Of a stretch of DNA of 38,205 nucleotides, positions 8,595 through 19,400 are shown in pieces (the first letter of the stretch is position 1; every line of letters begins with the position of its first letter). Position numbers and translations under genes: made by a program. Below the pieces are notes generated by a model, which saw nothing but the letters and a program-made list of their open reading frames with translations, was not told the origin of the DNA and did not search any database. The stretch spans positions 1 through 38,205 of the forward strand of contig CAJQIB010000056.1 in NCBI GenBank assembly GCA_905478325.1, written 5' to 3'. Origin of the DNA: an uncultured Flavobacteriales bacterium. GTDB lineage: Bacteria; Bacteroidota; Bacteroidia; Flavobacteriales_D; Sanyastnellaceae.

Positions 8595-9539
8595 ATGCTC
8601 AACCGACGACATATACGTATCAAAATCCTACACATCTTGTACGGATTTTATCAGGATTCAGACGCTGATGTCGTTGCAACTCGAAAAGCCCTCACTCACT
8701 CAGTGGGCAAAATGCAGGAATTGTACATTCTGCTGTTGATGATGATTGGGGCCATGCAAGGCTTTGCCATTGATCGCATTGAGGCCGGACGAAAAAAACA
8801 GCTCCCTACCCCAGAGGATTTACATCCGAACACCAAATTTGTCACCAACAAGCCATTGCGCGCTTTGGCCAATAGTAAGAACCTGCAAAAAGCAGCGAGT
8901 GATTTAGGCGTTGGATGGGGAGACGATCAGGAAATGCTCCGAAAGATGTTCCGAAGCTTGCTTGAACACGAAGAGTACATCGAGTTCATGGCCTCAGAAG
9001 AACGCGGATTCAAGCACGACCGTGAGTACTTGATTCGGATTTTCCGGAAGCACATGATCACGAGTGAAGTTTTTCAAGAACGGCTCGAAGAACAAAGCAT
9101 TTTCTGGAATGATGATCTTGACTTAGCTGCGTCAATGGCTATCAAGACCATCAAAACCATTCGCGAAACGGATGATGACATTACCCTGCTTCCTCTGTGG
9201 CGTGAGGATGACGATGACAAACAATTCCTTGAGACGTTGTTTGTGGAGTCATTGGCACAAGCTGAAGTCAACGAGATTCTTGTCACGGAAGCTGCGAAAA
9301 ACTGGGAATTGGAACGCATTGCCCTCATGGATCGCATTCTGATGAAGATGGCATTGGCTGAAGCGAAATCCTTTTCATCCATTCCATTGAAGGTGACTTT
9401 GAACGAGTACATCGAGCTGTCCAAATATTACAGTACGCCCAAAAGCAATGGCTTTATCAACGGCGTTTTGGATCAGCTTTTTACACAATTGAAAAATGAC
9501 GGGACCATTGTCAAGATTGGCCGCGGTTTGATCGAATGA
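8595..9539 (+). CDS. nusB: Transcription antitermination factor NusB
   Basis: A 314-residue NusB of the long Bacteroidota type. The ATG at 8595 begins MLNRRHIRIKILHILYGFYQ, the conserved family start; a TTG two codons earlier is not needed. The N-terminal half is a lineage-specific helical extension. The C-terminal part holds the NusB fold: NDDLDLAASMAIKTIKTI, then LVTEAAKNWELERIALMDRILMKMAL and the signature IPLKVTLNEYIELSKYYSTPKSNGFINGVLD. NusB binds boxA RNA with NusE (S10) and supports rRNA antitermination. The stop overlaps the next start as ATGATG. Confidence 0.93.
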   Translation: MLNRRHIRIKILHILYGFYQDSDADVVATRKALTHSVGKMQELYILLLMMIGAMQGFAIDRIEAGRKKQLPTPEDLHPNTKFVTNKPLRALANSKNLQKAASDLGVGWGDDQEMLRKMFRSLLEHEEYIEFMASEERGFKHDREYLIRIFRKHMITSEVFQERLEEQSIFWNDDLDLAASMAIKTIKTIRETDDDITLLPLWREDDDDKQFLETLFVESLAQAEVNEILVTEAAKNWELERIALMDRILMKMALAEAKSFSSIPLKVTLNEYIELSKYYSTPKSNGFINGVLDQLFTQLKNDGTIVKIGRGLIE

Positions 9540-10042
9540 TGCAGTGGTACATCCTTTTGACTTTGGGTTGTTTGACCATCGCTTCTTGCGGTGACACAAA
9601 CAGCGGGCGCATTTCGACGGATATGATTCACATGCCGGCCACCGCGAGCGCGTCTGAGGCAGCGGCACGGTCGGTACCGCAAATCCTTTTCACGGCTTTA
9701 TCCATTGATCTAGGAACGCTCGTAGAAGGTCAGAGCGCCACAGCCATTTATGAATTCAGTAATTCAGGGAAGGCTCCTTTGGTTATCGCAGACGTTTCCA
9801 CTTCGTGCGGTTGTACCGTTGCTCGGGACTGGCCGAGAAACCCCATCCAATCCGGTAAAAAAGGCCGCATTGAAGTGACCTTTGACAGTCGCTTGCGACC
9901 TGGACTCAACGAAAAGAGCATTTTTGTTGTTTCCAACGCAACCCCATCCACTACGGAACTCACTCTTAAGTCACTGGTCGTTGGTCCACAATCGTCGCCC
10001 ATTGAAATCGACTCTAACGAAATTATAGACTCCAACTCATGA
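9536..10042 (+). CDS. DUF1573 lipoprotein
   Basis: A 168-residue protein. Its N-terminus MMQWYILLTLGCLTIASC ends in a lipobox (TIASC), so it should be a lipid-anchored periplasmic or outer-membrane protein. The DUF1573 region covers about residues 55-145: a beta-sandwich pattern (DLGTLVEGQSATAIYEFSNSG) with the family hallmark STSCGCTVARDWP and a late IFVVSNATPSTTELTL. The start at 9536 overlaps the nusB stop; 9539 is one codon downstream and equally possible. It overlaps yajC by 4 bases. The nusB, DUF1573, yajC order makes a translationally coupled trio. Function is unknown. Confidence 0.88.
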   Translation: MMQWYILLTLGCLTIASCGDTNSGRISTDMIHMPATASASEAAARSVPQILFTALSIDLGTLVEGQSATAIYEFSNSGKAPLVIADVSTSCGCTVARDWPRNPIQSGKKGRIEVTFDSRLRPGLNEKSIFVVSNATPSTTELTLKSLVVGPQSSPIEIDSNEIIDSNS

Positions 10043-10359
10043 CACTCTTTTCTATCCTATTTCAAGCACAAGCCGAAGGCGGCATGTCCTTTTTCCTCTT
10101 GATTGGCGGCATGTTCTTGATCATGTATTTCTTCATGATTCGCCCTCAAGTCAAGAAACAAAAAGAATCCAAGAAGTTCAGAGAAGGCATCTCCAAGGGA
10201 GATAAGGTCGTGACCATTGGAGGCATTCACGGCAAGGTGGTCGAAATGAATGAACGCACCATTCTACTGCAAATTGACGGCGCCAAAATTCGCGTCGAAA
10301 AATCAGCGTTGAATCCAACCGGCGAAGTTTCTGAAGAGGACATCAAGTCCAACAGCTAA
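10039..10359 (+). CDS. yajC: Preprotein translocase subunit YajC
   Basis: A 106-residue single-pass membrane protein. Residues 12-34 (GGMSFFLLIGGMFLIMYFF) form the helix, followed by the signature MIRPQVKKQKESKKF and a small cytosolic domain with GDKVVTIGGIHGKVVEM. YajC joins SecDF at the Sec translocon. The start overlaps the upstream stop as ATGA. The antiporter gene follows 3 bases after the stop. Confidence 0.95.
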   Translation: MTLFSILFQAQAEGGMSFFLLIGGMFLIMYFFMIRPQVKKQKESKKFREGISKGDKVVTIGGIHGKVVEMNERTILLQIDGAKIRVEKSALNPTGEVSEEDIKSNS

Positions 10360-10362
10360 GCC

Positions 10363-11838
10363 ATGCGTTCGGACAACCAAAGCCAATCGATGTCTCTGCT
10401 CCTTGCATTGACTCCGGTTGTCATTTTGATTGCACTGCTCGCCGCAGATGTCATTGCTTTTGGGGAAGACAGCTCATATGGCGCCAATCAAATCGCCATG
10501 CTTTTTGCGGCATTTGTCTCTGGAGGCATCGGCATGCTGAGGGGGTTGAAATGGGAGGTCATCCGCGATGCCATCAGCAAGTCCATAGCGCAAACATCCG
10601 AGGCTATGCTCATCTTGTTGATGATCGGAGCGCTCAGTGGCACGTGGCTAATGGCCGGGATCATCCCAGCGTTTATCCATTACGGTTTGCAGGTTTTGAA
10701 CCCTGAAATCTTCTTGTTCGCTGCATGTCTTATTTGCGCTGTGCTTTCATTGGCGACAGGCAGTTCTTGGGGAACCGTAGGAACCGTCGGTGTCGCATTG
10801 ATTGGCATTGGAACCGCATTGGGACTCCACCCAGGATGGGTTGCAGGAGCGATTATTTCAGGAGCCTATTTTGGGGATAAAATGTCCCCTTTGAGTGACA
10901 CCACCAACATTGCTCCGGCTGTTGCGGGAACCGATTTATTCACGCACATCCGGTACATGATGATTACCACCATCCCGAGCTTGATCATTGCATTGATCGT
11001 TTTTCTTTTTGCTGGATTTGGAGGTGGCGCGAGTGTTGAAACCTTGGAAATGAGTTTTGCAGAAGGGTTTGGCCAAGCTGTTGAGGCGAATTTTAACATC
11101 CACGCTGGCTTGTTCATCGCTCCGGTGGTCCTGATTGCCCTCATCATCAAAAAAGTTCCAGCCGCTCCTGCCCTGTTTATTGGGTGTTTGCTCGGTGCGG
11201 TCACAGCGGTGGTCTTTCAACCCGAAATGGTCCGCAATGTTGCAGGCATCGGTCTTGAAGAAGGTAGCTACGCCATTGCCGCATTTACCGCATCAATTCA
11301 ATCCATGGCGCTGGACACGGCCATCGTGACGGGGCATTCCATGGCGGATGAATTGCTAACTTCCGGTGGAATGGCCGGGATGCTCAACACCGTTTGGTTG
11401 ATCATTTGTGCCATGACGTTTGGAGCAGTTATGCAAGCGACCGGAATGCTTGGAAGGATTACTCAAGTCCTCTTAAATGGAGTACAGTCGACCTTTGGCT
11501 TGGTCGCGAGAACAACCGGCACGTGTCTTGCTTTCAACGTATTGACATCCGATCAATACCTCGCCATTGTCATTCCAGGCAATATGCTCAAGGACGCCTA
11601 TGCTGAGCAAGGATTGGCCCCTGAAAACTTAAGCAGAACGTTAGAAGACACTGGAACCGTGACCAGTGTTCTCATTCCATGGAATACCTGCGGTGTAGCC
11701 CAAAGCGGTATTTTGGGAATCTCCACATGGACGTATTTGCCCTACTGCATCTTCAATTTGGTCAGCCCCATCATGACGCTGACCATTGCGGCTATCGGAT
11801 TTCGAATTCGAAAACTGGAGCGTCCGACGGCGTCCTAA
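10363..11838 (+). CDS. nhaC: NhaC-type Na+/H+ antiporter family membrane protein
   Basis: A 491-residue polytopic membrane protein with about 12 hydrophobic segments. The family signature GDKMSPLSDTTNIAPAVAGTD is near residue 165, preceded by SLATGSSWGTVGTVGVAL, and the C-terminal LEDTGTVTSVLIPWNTCGVAQSG is also typical. Members exchange sodium for protons, and some move amino acid or malate/lactate pairs, so the substrate is not certain. It starts 3 bases after yajC. The marine setting suggested by the neighbours fits a sodium cycle (inference). Confidence 0.9.
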   Translation: MRSDNQSQSMSLLLALTPVVILIALLAADVIAFGEDSSYGANQIAMLFAAFVSGGIGMLRGLKWEVIRDAISKSIAQTSEAMLILLMIGALSGTWLMAGIIPAFIHYGLQVLNPEIFLFAACLICAVLSLATGSSWGTVGTVGVALIGIGTALGLHPGWVAGAIISGAYFGDKMSPLSDTTNIAPAVAGTDLFTHIRYMMITTIPSLIIALIVFLFAGFGGGASVETLEMSFAEGFGQAVEANFNIHAGLFIAPVVLIALIIKKVPAAPALFIGCLLGAVTAVVFQPEMVRNVAGIGLEEGSYAIAAFTASIQSMALDTAIVTGHSMADELLTSGGMAGMLNTVWLIICAMTFGAVMQATGMLGRITQVLLNGVQSTFGLVARTTGTCLAFNVLTSDQYLAIVIPGNMLKDAYAEQGLAPENLSRTLEDTGTVTSVLIPWNTCGVAQSGILGISTWTYLPYCIFNLVSPIMTLTIAAIGFRIRKLERPTAS

Positions 11839-11854
11839 CGGCCCGTTTTTTTTT
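11827..11854 (+). terminator. Weak intrinsic terminator after nhaC
   Basis: Nine T bases at 11846-11854 follow a short possible stem (ACGG at 11827-11830 with CCGT at 11843-11846, or AACG with CGTT around a 3-base loop). The stem overlaps the nhaC stop codon. The T run is good but the hairpin is short, so termination may be partial. Confidence 0.3.
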
Positions 11855-11880
11855 GACTTTAGTGCTTCTTCGAACTGAGA

Positions 11881-14742
11881 ATGAAATCCTCCTCCCAAAA
11901 GAAAAGTGTCACAGCGAGTGACGGATCTGATGATAAAATCGTCATCCGAGGAGCCCGAGAACACAACCTGAAGAACATTGATCTGACCATACCGAGAAAT
12001 CAATTGGTCGTGCTCACAGGAGTCAGTGGTAGCGGCAAGTCCAGCCTCGCTTTTGACACCATATACGCTGAGGGGCAACGGCGGTATTTGGAAACCTTTT
12101 CCGCTTACGTACGTCAATTCATGGGGGGATTGGAGCGACCCGATGTCGACCAAATCACTGGGCTGAGCCCTGTTATTAGCATTGAGCAAAAGACCATCAG
12201 CAAAAACCCACGCTCAACAGTCGGGACCATCACGGAACTGCATGACTTCTTGCGCTTGGCGTACGCACGGGCTGCAGATGCGTTCAGTCTGCGCACAGGA
12301 GAGCCCATGGTGCGCTTTTCCGATGAGGAGATGGTCTCCAAATTGCTGAGTGAATTCAATGGAGAAAAAATCCTGATTCTCGCTCCACTCGTAAAGGGTC
12401 GAAAAGGGCACTACCGGGAGTTGTTTGAGCAAGTTATGAAGCAGGGGTATGTGCGTGCACGCATTGACGGCTCTTTGGTGGAACTCGAACCGGGACACCG
12501 CGTTGATCGATACAAGGTGCATGACATCGAATTGGTTGTTGACCGCTTAGCCGTAACCCTCGGTGATGAAACACGCATTCTTCGGTCTGTCCGTACTGCG
12601 CTGACTATGGGCAAAGGCTCCATGAGTGTTTTGCCACATGACGGCGTTGAGCTGAGGCACTTTAGCCGAAATCTGATGTGTCCCACAACGGGTCTCGCCT
12701 ATCCTGACCCTGAACCCAACCTGTTCTCCTTCAACTCCCCTTATGGAGCTTGCTCTCATTGCAATGGTTTAGGCCAAATCGCCGAGGCAGATGCGGCACT
12801 CATTGTACCGGATCACTCCAAGAGCATCTTTGCTGGCGGAATTGCACCGCTCGGGGACCTCAAGAGCTCACGCGCCTTGAACATCATTGAGGCCTTGTTA
12901 AAGCGGGAAGGATTGACCCTCAAAACCAAAATTCAAGATCTCGACGAATCCATCATCGGTCAACTTTTATACGGGTCGGACACCTTGGTAACGCTTGAGG
13001 GCAAAGGCGGCTTTAAACCCACGAATGTGCGATGGGATGGCGTAATTGCTACCATCGAAAAAGCAGCCGAACAAGGCAATTCCGTTCCTCTGAAGCGATG
13101 GGCGCAACGGTTTATGAAAAAACGAACGTGTCCTGAATGCAGCGGCTCACGTTTGAGCGAGATCAGCTTGCACTTCAAATTGGCCGGCAAAAACATTGCT
13201 GAATTGGGGCACATGGACTTGAGGTCGCTTGCCTTGTGGTTCGAAGACTTGGAACCCCAACTGTCCGAACGGCAAAAAACCATTCTCAAAGAGCCACTCA
13301 AGGAAATCCGGAGTCGACTGGGATTCCTAGTCGATGTTGGGTTGGAGTACTTGGCCTTGGACCGTTCAGCACGCACGCTTTCGGGTGGCGAAGCACAACG
13401 TATCCGACTTGCGACGCAAATCGGCAGCAAATTGACGGAAGTCCTGTACATCTTAGACGAACCCAGTATTGGGTTACACCAGCGTGACAATACACGACTG
13501 ATCCGGAGTCTTCAAGCCCTCCGGGACGCGGGGAATTCTGTTTTGGTGGTTGAACACGATGAGGAGATGATGCTCGCAGCCGATCACCTCATTGACATTG
13601 GTCCCGGCGCCGGGATTCACGGCGGACACATTGTGGCACAAGGAGACCCGCTCACCCATTTGAAAGGAGACAGTTCCACAGCAGCCTATTTGACCAAACG
13701 ACTGCGCATTGCCATTCCGGCAAAAAGGAGAAAAGGCAACCGCAAGTCTATCACGCTCACAGGAGCTACAGGCAACAATCTCAAGTCGGTTAAACTCAAA
13801 ATCCCGTTGGGTACATTGACGTGTATCAGCGGCGTAAGCGGCAGCGGTAAAAGCAGTTTGATCAACCAGACGTTGTATCCGATACTGCACAACCACTGCT
13901 ACGAAGAAACCAAGGTGCCCCTGCCCTACAGCAAGATCACTGGCTTGGACCATACAGACAAGGTGATCGCGATCAACCAAAGTCCCATCGGAAGAACACC
14001 GCGTTCGAATCCAGCCACTTACACTGGTATGTTCAACGAAATTCGAACGCTATTTACCAAACTTCCGGAGGCAGCTATTCGTGGCTACAAACCGGGCCGA
14101 TTTAGCTTCAATGTTTCCGGAGGACGTTGTGAAGAATGTAAAGGAGCCGGCTTGAGGACGATTGAGATGAATTTCTTACCTGATGTGCACGTCGTTTGTG
14201 AAACCTGTAAAGGGAAACGCTACAATCGTGAAACACAGGAAGTGCGGTATCGCGGTAAATCCATTGCCGATGTCTTAGACATGACCGTCAATGATGCGGT
14301 GACCTTTTTCGATGCCTTCCCCAAACTCAAGCGATTGACTAAGACATTGCAAGATGTCGGATTGGGTTACATTACGTTGGGACAGCAATCAACGACACTT
14401 TCAGGAGGAGAAGCACAACGTGTCAAATTGGCGACTGAATTGGCGCGCGTGAGTACAGGAAGCACCATATACTTGCTAGATGAACCCACTACCGGCTTGC
14501 ATTTTCAGGACATTCAAATGCTCATCAATGTCCTCCAACGGCTGGTCGACCAAGGAAATACCGTCTTGGTCATCGAACACAACATCGATGTACTAAAAGT
14601 AGCCGATCACCTCATCGATGTCGGGCCCAATGGAGGTCAAGCAGGAGGCGAAATTGTCGCCACAGGAACTCCCGAAGAGGTTTCGATTTGCAAAGAGAGC
14701 GCAACTGCACCATTTTTACGAACGGCGCTTGAGGCGGAATAA
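11881..14742 (+). CDS. uvrA: Excinuclease ABC subunit A (UvrA)
   Basis: A 953-residue DNA damage sensor for nucleotide excision repair, with two ABC ATPase modules. Module 1 has Walker A GVSGSGKSS (47-55) and the signature LSGGEAQRIRLA near 500. Module 2 has Walker A GVSGSGKSS near 650 and LSGGEAQRVKLA near 840. The C-terminal zinc site is complete (CEECKGAG near 750, CETCKG near 773). The N-terminal zinc site is CPTT (266-269) with CSHC (291-294), so one of the usual four cysteines is Thr. Length fits UvrA1 (about 940). Marked DNA-binding surface motifs such as TITELHDFLRLAYAR and RTPRSNPATYTG are present. The next gene follows after 11 bases. Confidence 0.95.
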   Translation: MKSSSQKKSVTASDGSDDKIVIRGAREHNLKNIDLTIPRNQLVVLTGVSGSGKSSLAFDTIYAEGQRRYLETFSAYVRQFMGGLERPDVDQITGLSPVISIEQKTISKNPRSTVGTITELHDFLRLAYARAADAFSLRTGEPMVRFSDEEMVSKLLSEFNGEKILILAPLVKGRKGHYRELFEQVMKQGYVRARIDGSLVELEPGHRVDRYKVHDIELVVDRLAVTLGDETRILRSVRTALTMGKGSMSVLPHDGVELRHFSRNLMCPTTGLAYPDPEPNLFSFNSPYGACSHCNGLGQIAEADAALIVPDHSKSIFAGGIAPLGDLKSSRALNIIEALLKREGLTLKTKIQDLDESIIGQLLYGSDTLVTLEGKGGFKPTNVRWDGVIATIEKAAEQGNSVPLKRWAQRFMKKRTCPECSGSRLSEISLHFKLAGKNIAELGHMDLRSLALWFEDLEPQLSERQKTILKEPLKEIRSRLGFLVDVGLEYLALDRSARTLSGGEAQRIRLATQIGSKLTEVLYILDEPSIGLHQRDNTRLIRSLQALRDAGNSVLVVEHDEEMMLAADHLIDIGPGAGIHGGHIVAQGDPLTHLKGDSSTAAYLTKRLRIAIPAKRRKGNRKSITLTGATGNNLKSVKLKIPLGTLTCISGVSGSGKSSLINQTLYPILHNHCYEETKVPLPYSKITGLDHTDKVIAINQSPIGRTPRSNPATYTGMFNEIRTLFTKLPEAAIRGYKPGRFSFNVSGGRCEECKGAGLRTIEMNFLPDVHVVCETCKGKRYNRETQEVRYRGKSIADVLDMTVNDAVTFFDAFPKLKRLTKTLQDVGLGYITLGQQSTTLSGGEAQRVKLATELARVSTGSTIYLLDEPTTGLHFQDIQMLINVLQRLVDQGNTVLVIEHNIDVLKVADHLIDVGPNGGQAGGEIVATGTPEEVSICKESATAPFLRTALEAE

Positions 14743-14753
14743 ACACACTTATC

Positions 14754-15443
14754 ATGAAGAAAGGATATAAGCAGAGAGATTGGAACGAGTCAAAAACGAA
14801 TGATAGTTGGTCCATTTTCAAAATCATGGGCGAATTCGTCCAAGGATTCGAAACACTCCAACGCATTGGACCGTGCATCAGTATTTACGGGTCTGCGCGT
14901 ATGGCTGAGGACTCTGTTGTCTACAATCAATCGCGTGAAGTCGCCAGGCAATTGAGCGAACGCGGATACGGCGTGATTACGGGTGGAGGCCCCGGTGTCA
15001 TGGAAGCGGGAAACCGAGGTGCACATGATGCAGGCGGCACGTCTGTGGGGCTGAACATTGAATTGCCTTTTGAGCAGCACAACAATCCTTACATCGATCC
15101 CGATAAGAGCATTGACTTTGATTACTTTTTTGTTCGAAAAGTCATGTTTGTCAAATATTCTCAGGGCTTTGTGGTCATGCCAGGAGGCTTTGGAACCTTA
15201 GACGAATTGTTCGAGGCCCTTACCTTGGTCCAAACATCCAAAGTTGAGCCCGTTCCGATCATCTTATTCGACTCCAGCTTTTGGTCCGGTCTTGTTGATT
15301 GGATGAAAACAACGCTATCCGATCGTTACCACACCATTAGCCCTACTGACCCTGATTTGTTTCATGTCGTTGACACTCCTGAGGAAGTGGTCAAGGTCAT
15401 CGATGCATTCTACTCCAAATCATTACTACGTCCCAATTTCTAA
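14754..15443 (+). CDS. LOG family protein (TIGR00730-type phosphoribohydrolase)
   Basis: A 229-residue Rossmann-fold protein. The LOG motifs are intact: GGGPGVMEAGNRGA near residue 80 and PGGFGTLDELFEALTLVQT near 143. The family cleaves nucleoside 5'-monophosphates to a base and ribose 5-phosphate, with cytokinin activation in plants; bacterial copies probably act in nucleotide salvage or hydrolyse AMP-type substrates. The N-terminal 40 residues are charged and rich in Lys, Trp and Ser, with no known domain. It lies 11 bases after uvrA and 10 before a T9SS protein gene. Confidence 0.9.
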   Translation: MKKGYKQRDWNESKTNDSWSIFKIMGEFVQGFETLQRIGPCISIYGSARMAEDSVVYNQSREVARQLSERGYGVITGGGPGVMEAGNRGAHDAGGTSVGLNIELPFEQHNNPYIDPDKSIDFDYFFVRKVMFVKYSQGFVVMPGGFGTLDELFEALTLVQTSKVEPVPIILFDSSFWSGLVDWMKTTLSDRYHTISPTDPDLFHVVDTPEEVVKVIDAFYSKSLLRPNF

Positions 15444-15453
15444 TTTACATACG

Positions 15454-16464
15454 ATGAACAACAACATCAAAACGTGCATGGCCTTGATTCTATCAGCCAC
15501 AGTATCCATTTCAGCGCAAGCGCAATTTCCGTATGAAGGATCTGTCTTCACAGACGAATACGTTGCTCTGCAAGACCCTACGTTACTAGACATTGAGATC
15601 GGATGGGATGATCCGGAGCTTCTAATCCCATTGCCTTTTTCTTTTTCTTTTGGTGATATCCAGGCTTTTGACATGAATCTCGGAGGAACGGGTGAAATGC
15701 TATCTGCAATGGATGAAATCGGCAACATGAATATCCTGTGGCCGTTGAGCCTCGATGTCATGGATGTATCCAACTCAATGACCGGAGACCCAGAGGACGT
15801 CAGTACCATTGGCTATGAAACGCAAGGCAACGAACCCAACCGCATTTTTAAAATGGAGTGGAACAATTGTGGTCTTTACGATGAAATTTATCAATTTGGC
15901 ACTGCAGATATCCGCGTCAATTGGCAGGTATGGTTGCACGAAGGTTCTGGAATAATCGAATACCGATTTGGCCCAACAACCCTGACCGAGGAGGACATCT
16001 TGTCCTTTTTAGAAGGATACCCCCTCACTTCTGGCATCATCCTCAACTTCGATTACGAAGGCTACTCTGGCGACGTTTATTTTGCCGCAGGAGATGCCTC
16101 TGCACCGACTTGGTCACTGAATACGGACTTTTACAACTGGTACTACAGTGGGGAATCGTTGACGAATGCCCCACAAGAGGGAACCGGATATCGTTTCAAT
16201 GGGACTTCAACATCCATTGCTGAATCTGAAGTCGTGAACAACGCTTTTCAACTCTTTCCTAACCCCGCATCATCAACCTGTTTGGTTTCCAACCTAACGG
16301 AGGCCGAACAACAGTATGCATGCCTTTCTGTTGCAGGAAAAATCGTAGACCAATGGACGCTCGCACCGCAAGCGACACAGCGATTGGATGTTTCGGGATT
16401 TGCCCCTGGACTGTATGTGATCCAAACGGACCAAGGTGCATCTCAAAAACTGATGATTCACTAA
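15454..16464 (+). CDS. Secreted protein with T9SS type A sorting domain
   Basis: A 336-residue protein. I chose the ATG at 15454, since it starts a clear signal peptide (MNNNIKTCMALILSATVSISAQA); the frame is open farther upstream, inside the previous gene. The middle is acidic, with no recognised fold. The last 75 residues are a T9SS sorting domain: FQLFPNPASSTCLVSN, the VAGKIVDQW strand and GLYVIQTDQGASQKLMIH at the end. This directs export across the outer membrane and attachment at the cell surface. It converges with the large T9SS gene, with a 13-base gap and no visible terminator. Confidence 0.85.
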   Translation: MNNNIKTCMALILSATVSISAQAQFPYEGSVFTDEYVALQDPTLLDIEIGWDDPELLIPLPFSFSFGDIQAFDMNLGGTGEMLSAMDEIGNMNILWPLSLDVMDVSNSMTGDPEDVSTIGYETQGNEPNRIFKMEWNNCGLYDEIYQFGTADIRVNWQVWLHEGSGIIEYRFGPTTLTEEDILSFLEGYPLTSGIILNFDYEGYSGDVYFAAGDASAPTWSLNTDFYNWYYSGESLTNAPQEGTGYRFNGTSTSIAESEVVNNAFQLFPNPASSTCLVSNLTEAEQQYACLSVAGKIVDQWTLAPQATQRLDVSGFAPGLYVIQTDQGASQKLMIH

Positions 16465-16477
16465 GGACTGGCTGGAA

Positions 16478-19400
16478 TTATTGGATCATTACGGGCACGC
16501 TTCTACGCTGGCCGTCTTTCATCCACTCCACCAAGTAAATACCGGGTGACCAGGACGATACGTCCCAGGTCATTCGGTATTTTCCGTTCATATCACCCGA
16601 CTGCATCAAACGACCGGATGTGTCAAAAACACGCCATGATACGCCGTTCGGATTGATATTGTTCAAGCGCAATGTCATCGATTCATTGGCAGGGTTCGGA
16701 TACACCGTGAACCCAGCGTCGACGAAACTTTCTTGCACATTCATCTGGGGCTCAAAACCAACGGTGAATACACCGTGCTCCGGCAGGTCAACTTCGGCTG
16801 ACCAATATGCGCCATTGTTTTGCAACGGGTAAAAAGCGGGCGCGCTTCCCACTTCAAAATTCTCAGCATCATCCACGATGACACCGATTGCAGCAGAAGC
16901 AAACAGCTCACAGACACCCGCATCAGTAAATTGGAGCTGAACCGTACCGGCGTCACCAATCTCTTCAGCAGCCCACGTACGTGCCAAACGACTCGATAAA
17001 AATGGATAGCTAGTTACCACCTCCAACGCTCCTCCGTCATGGCCCCAAAAGAGGTAATCTCCATCATCCAATGCTTGGGGGTTGCTGACTCGAACGACAC
17101 CGATTCCCTGGGCATCATCATGCTGGTCCCATTCGTTCTCACGTCCAATTCCGGCTACATCCTCTGAGAAATCTTCCCTGAAATAGTGTTGGATGCTCCC
17201 CATGGAAATGCCATAACGCGCCGCTACATAATTGGATACAATGGTGCGATGAGATTCAAATAATTTCGTTCCATAAATGAAGTGCTCTGCAATGTCGCCT
17301 TCTCCAAATCGATTGTCAAAGTCCCACCCGAGACGCACTTCAACATTGGAATTTTCAGCACGCGACCCAATGTTCGATCCCGGGAAGGGAATGCGCAAAT
17401 CGTTCACAATCGTCTGGAAGTTTTGATCCCAATCGGATTGCCCATAGATCACCCCATAAAATTGAGGCAGCGAAGCGTCAACAATCCAATAAGGCGTCGC
17501 CTGAGCATAATTTCCATTGTCATCGAGTACAACGGCTTGGTAAGAACTCTGGTTCTTCCATGGATGCAAGATGAACCCATTGTCTTCGCGAGCACTGCCC
17601 AACCAACCGTGTTCATTCCACGCAACGTCCTCTCCTTTCGCCACCGTAAATGCTGAGATTTCGCGATGCATCGGGACGACTGAAGCCACAACACAATCAT
17701 TCATCCCATCAAATGACAAAGCTGCGCGGCCGTTGATGGCGGCGCTTTGCAAAGCGGGATTGGCCTCGACTTCATTTTGCGTGGCTGAAAGAACGTTTCC
17801 GGACAACACATCACGCCATTCAGCAACCGCCATGCCATCTGTAGCAACTTCGCCTTCATCGGTAAATGTGCCTTGGTCACCCCGCAACCAAATCGTCAGA
17901 GAGGAAGCATCGCCAACCCCACCAGGCCCCCAAGGACCCAATGGTTCTGGAACCGGATGGTAGACCAAACGCAACGTGTCGGATGCCGCATTGGCCAACC
18001 CATATCCATCTTGCTCAATCGCAACACCTTCTGGGACGACGAGCTCAATGGGACCATAGGCAATGGGCGCCACGACACACGTAAAGCCGTCCTCATCGCT
18101 CTCCAAAGAAGTGATCACAGCATTGGTAACGTTGATATCTTCAGCGACAAATGATTCCATGGAAACGTCCAGCAGGTTCCGACGAAATGCAATGGACACC
18201 GGTGCCGCCCCAAAAATAGAGGTCTCTCCAGATGCAGAAATGAGATGCGCAATAGGAGGAAAACCTTGGGTCGCTCCCTGTGCGTCCGTTTCCCACATGC
18301 CTCTCCCATAGGTTCCAGCCCGTATCCGTCGTGGATCATTCGGTCCGTTGCCTGCATACAATTCCAATTCCGTCACACGGACAGTTAGAGGCAGTCCTTC
18401 CGAATAATCGATCCACAATGAATCCGCATTCGACCAATAGTAAACCCCCATATCAGTGCCTGCATACAAGCCTCCTGTTCCCGATGTATCACACACCAAT
18501 GTATTCACAGCCACACCGGGTAAATCACCTTCCATTTCAGTCCAATTTTCACCGAGATCTGAAGAATGCCACACCCGATTGCTGAAGCCGATGTACACTG
18601 AGCTCGAGTCCCCCAATACCGTTTCAACCGCCAGAACTGGCTGCGCGCTCAACGGCAGGGCATCGCTGAGATCGACCCAGGTCACACTGTCAGCTTGAAT
18701 CAACGCTGAATCACAGCGAAAGAGCTTTCGACTTCCTTCCGTTGCAAATAAAATGTTCTCATTGCTTCGATGCCGATGCACTACACGCATCGTAGTCAGG
18801 TCGTTCCCTCCTAGCTCAGAACTGATCCGTTCCCAAACAATGCTATCCCTTACAGGGTGTTTGATGTTGGTGCTTCTCCAAACGTTGAGCAGCCCAACAA
18901 ACATCGTTGAGGGGGTCTCGTAAGAAAGTGTAAAAGGAGTCGACCACGCGCCGCCTTCGTCAATGCCCAGCTCTCCGTTGGCAACAATCGTTTGGGACTG
19001 GATTCCCGGGCCAGTTCGATACAGCCTTCCATATTGCGAACTGGAAAAGAACCAATCCGGATCGATCGGGTCATAAATACACTCAAACCCGTCACCGCCG
19101 CTGCCACGTGACCACTGAACCCCATTGAACAAATAGGTGCCGTTGTCTTGGTAGCCATTCATGGCATCCGTTCCGGCGTGGGGACTTTGTCCAATTTTAT
19201 AGATTTCACCGGTTACAATGCCGTTGCTCATATCCATCCATTGTTGGTTGTTGTCATAGCGATATACTCCACCATCGTTGGCAAGCCAAATTTCGTCGGT
19301 ATGCGGATTTGCGACCAATGCATGTTGGTCAACGTGCGTATAACTATCCTGGATATCAAGCCAAGTCGCTCCCCCGTCATCTGATCGTTTCATTCGGATA

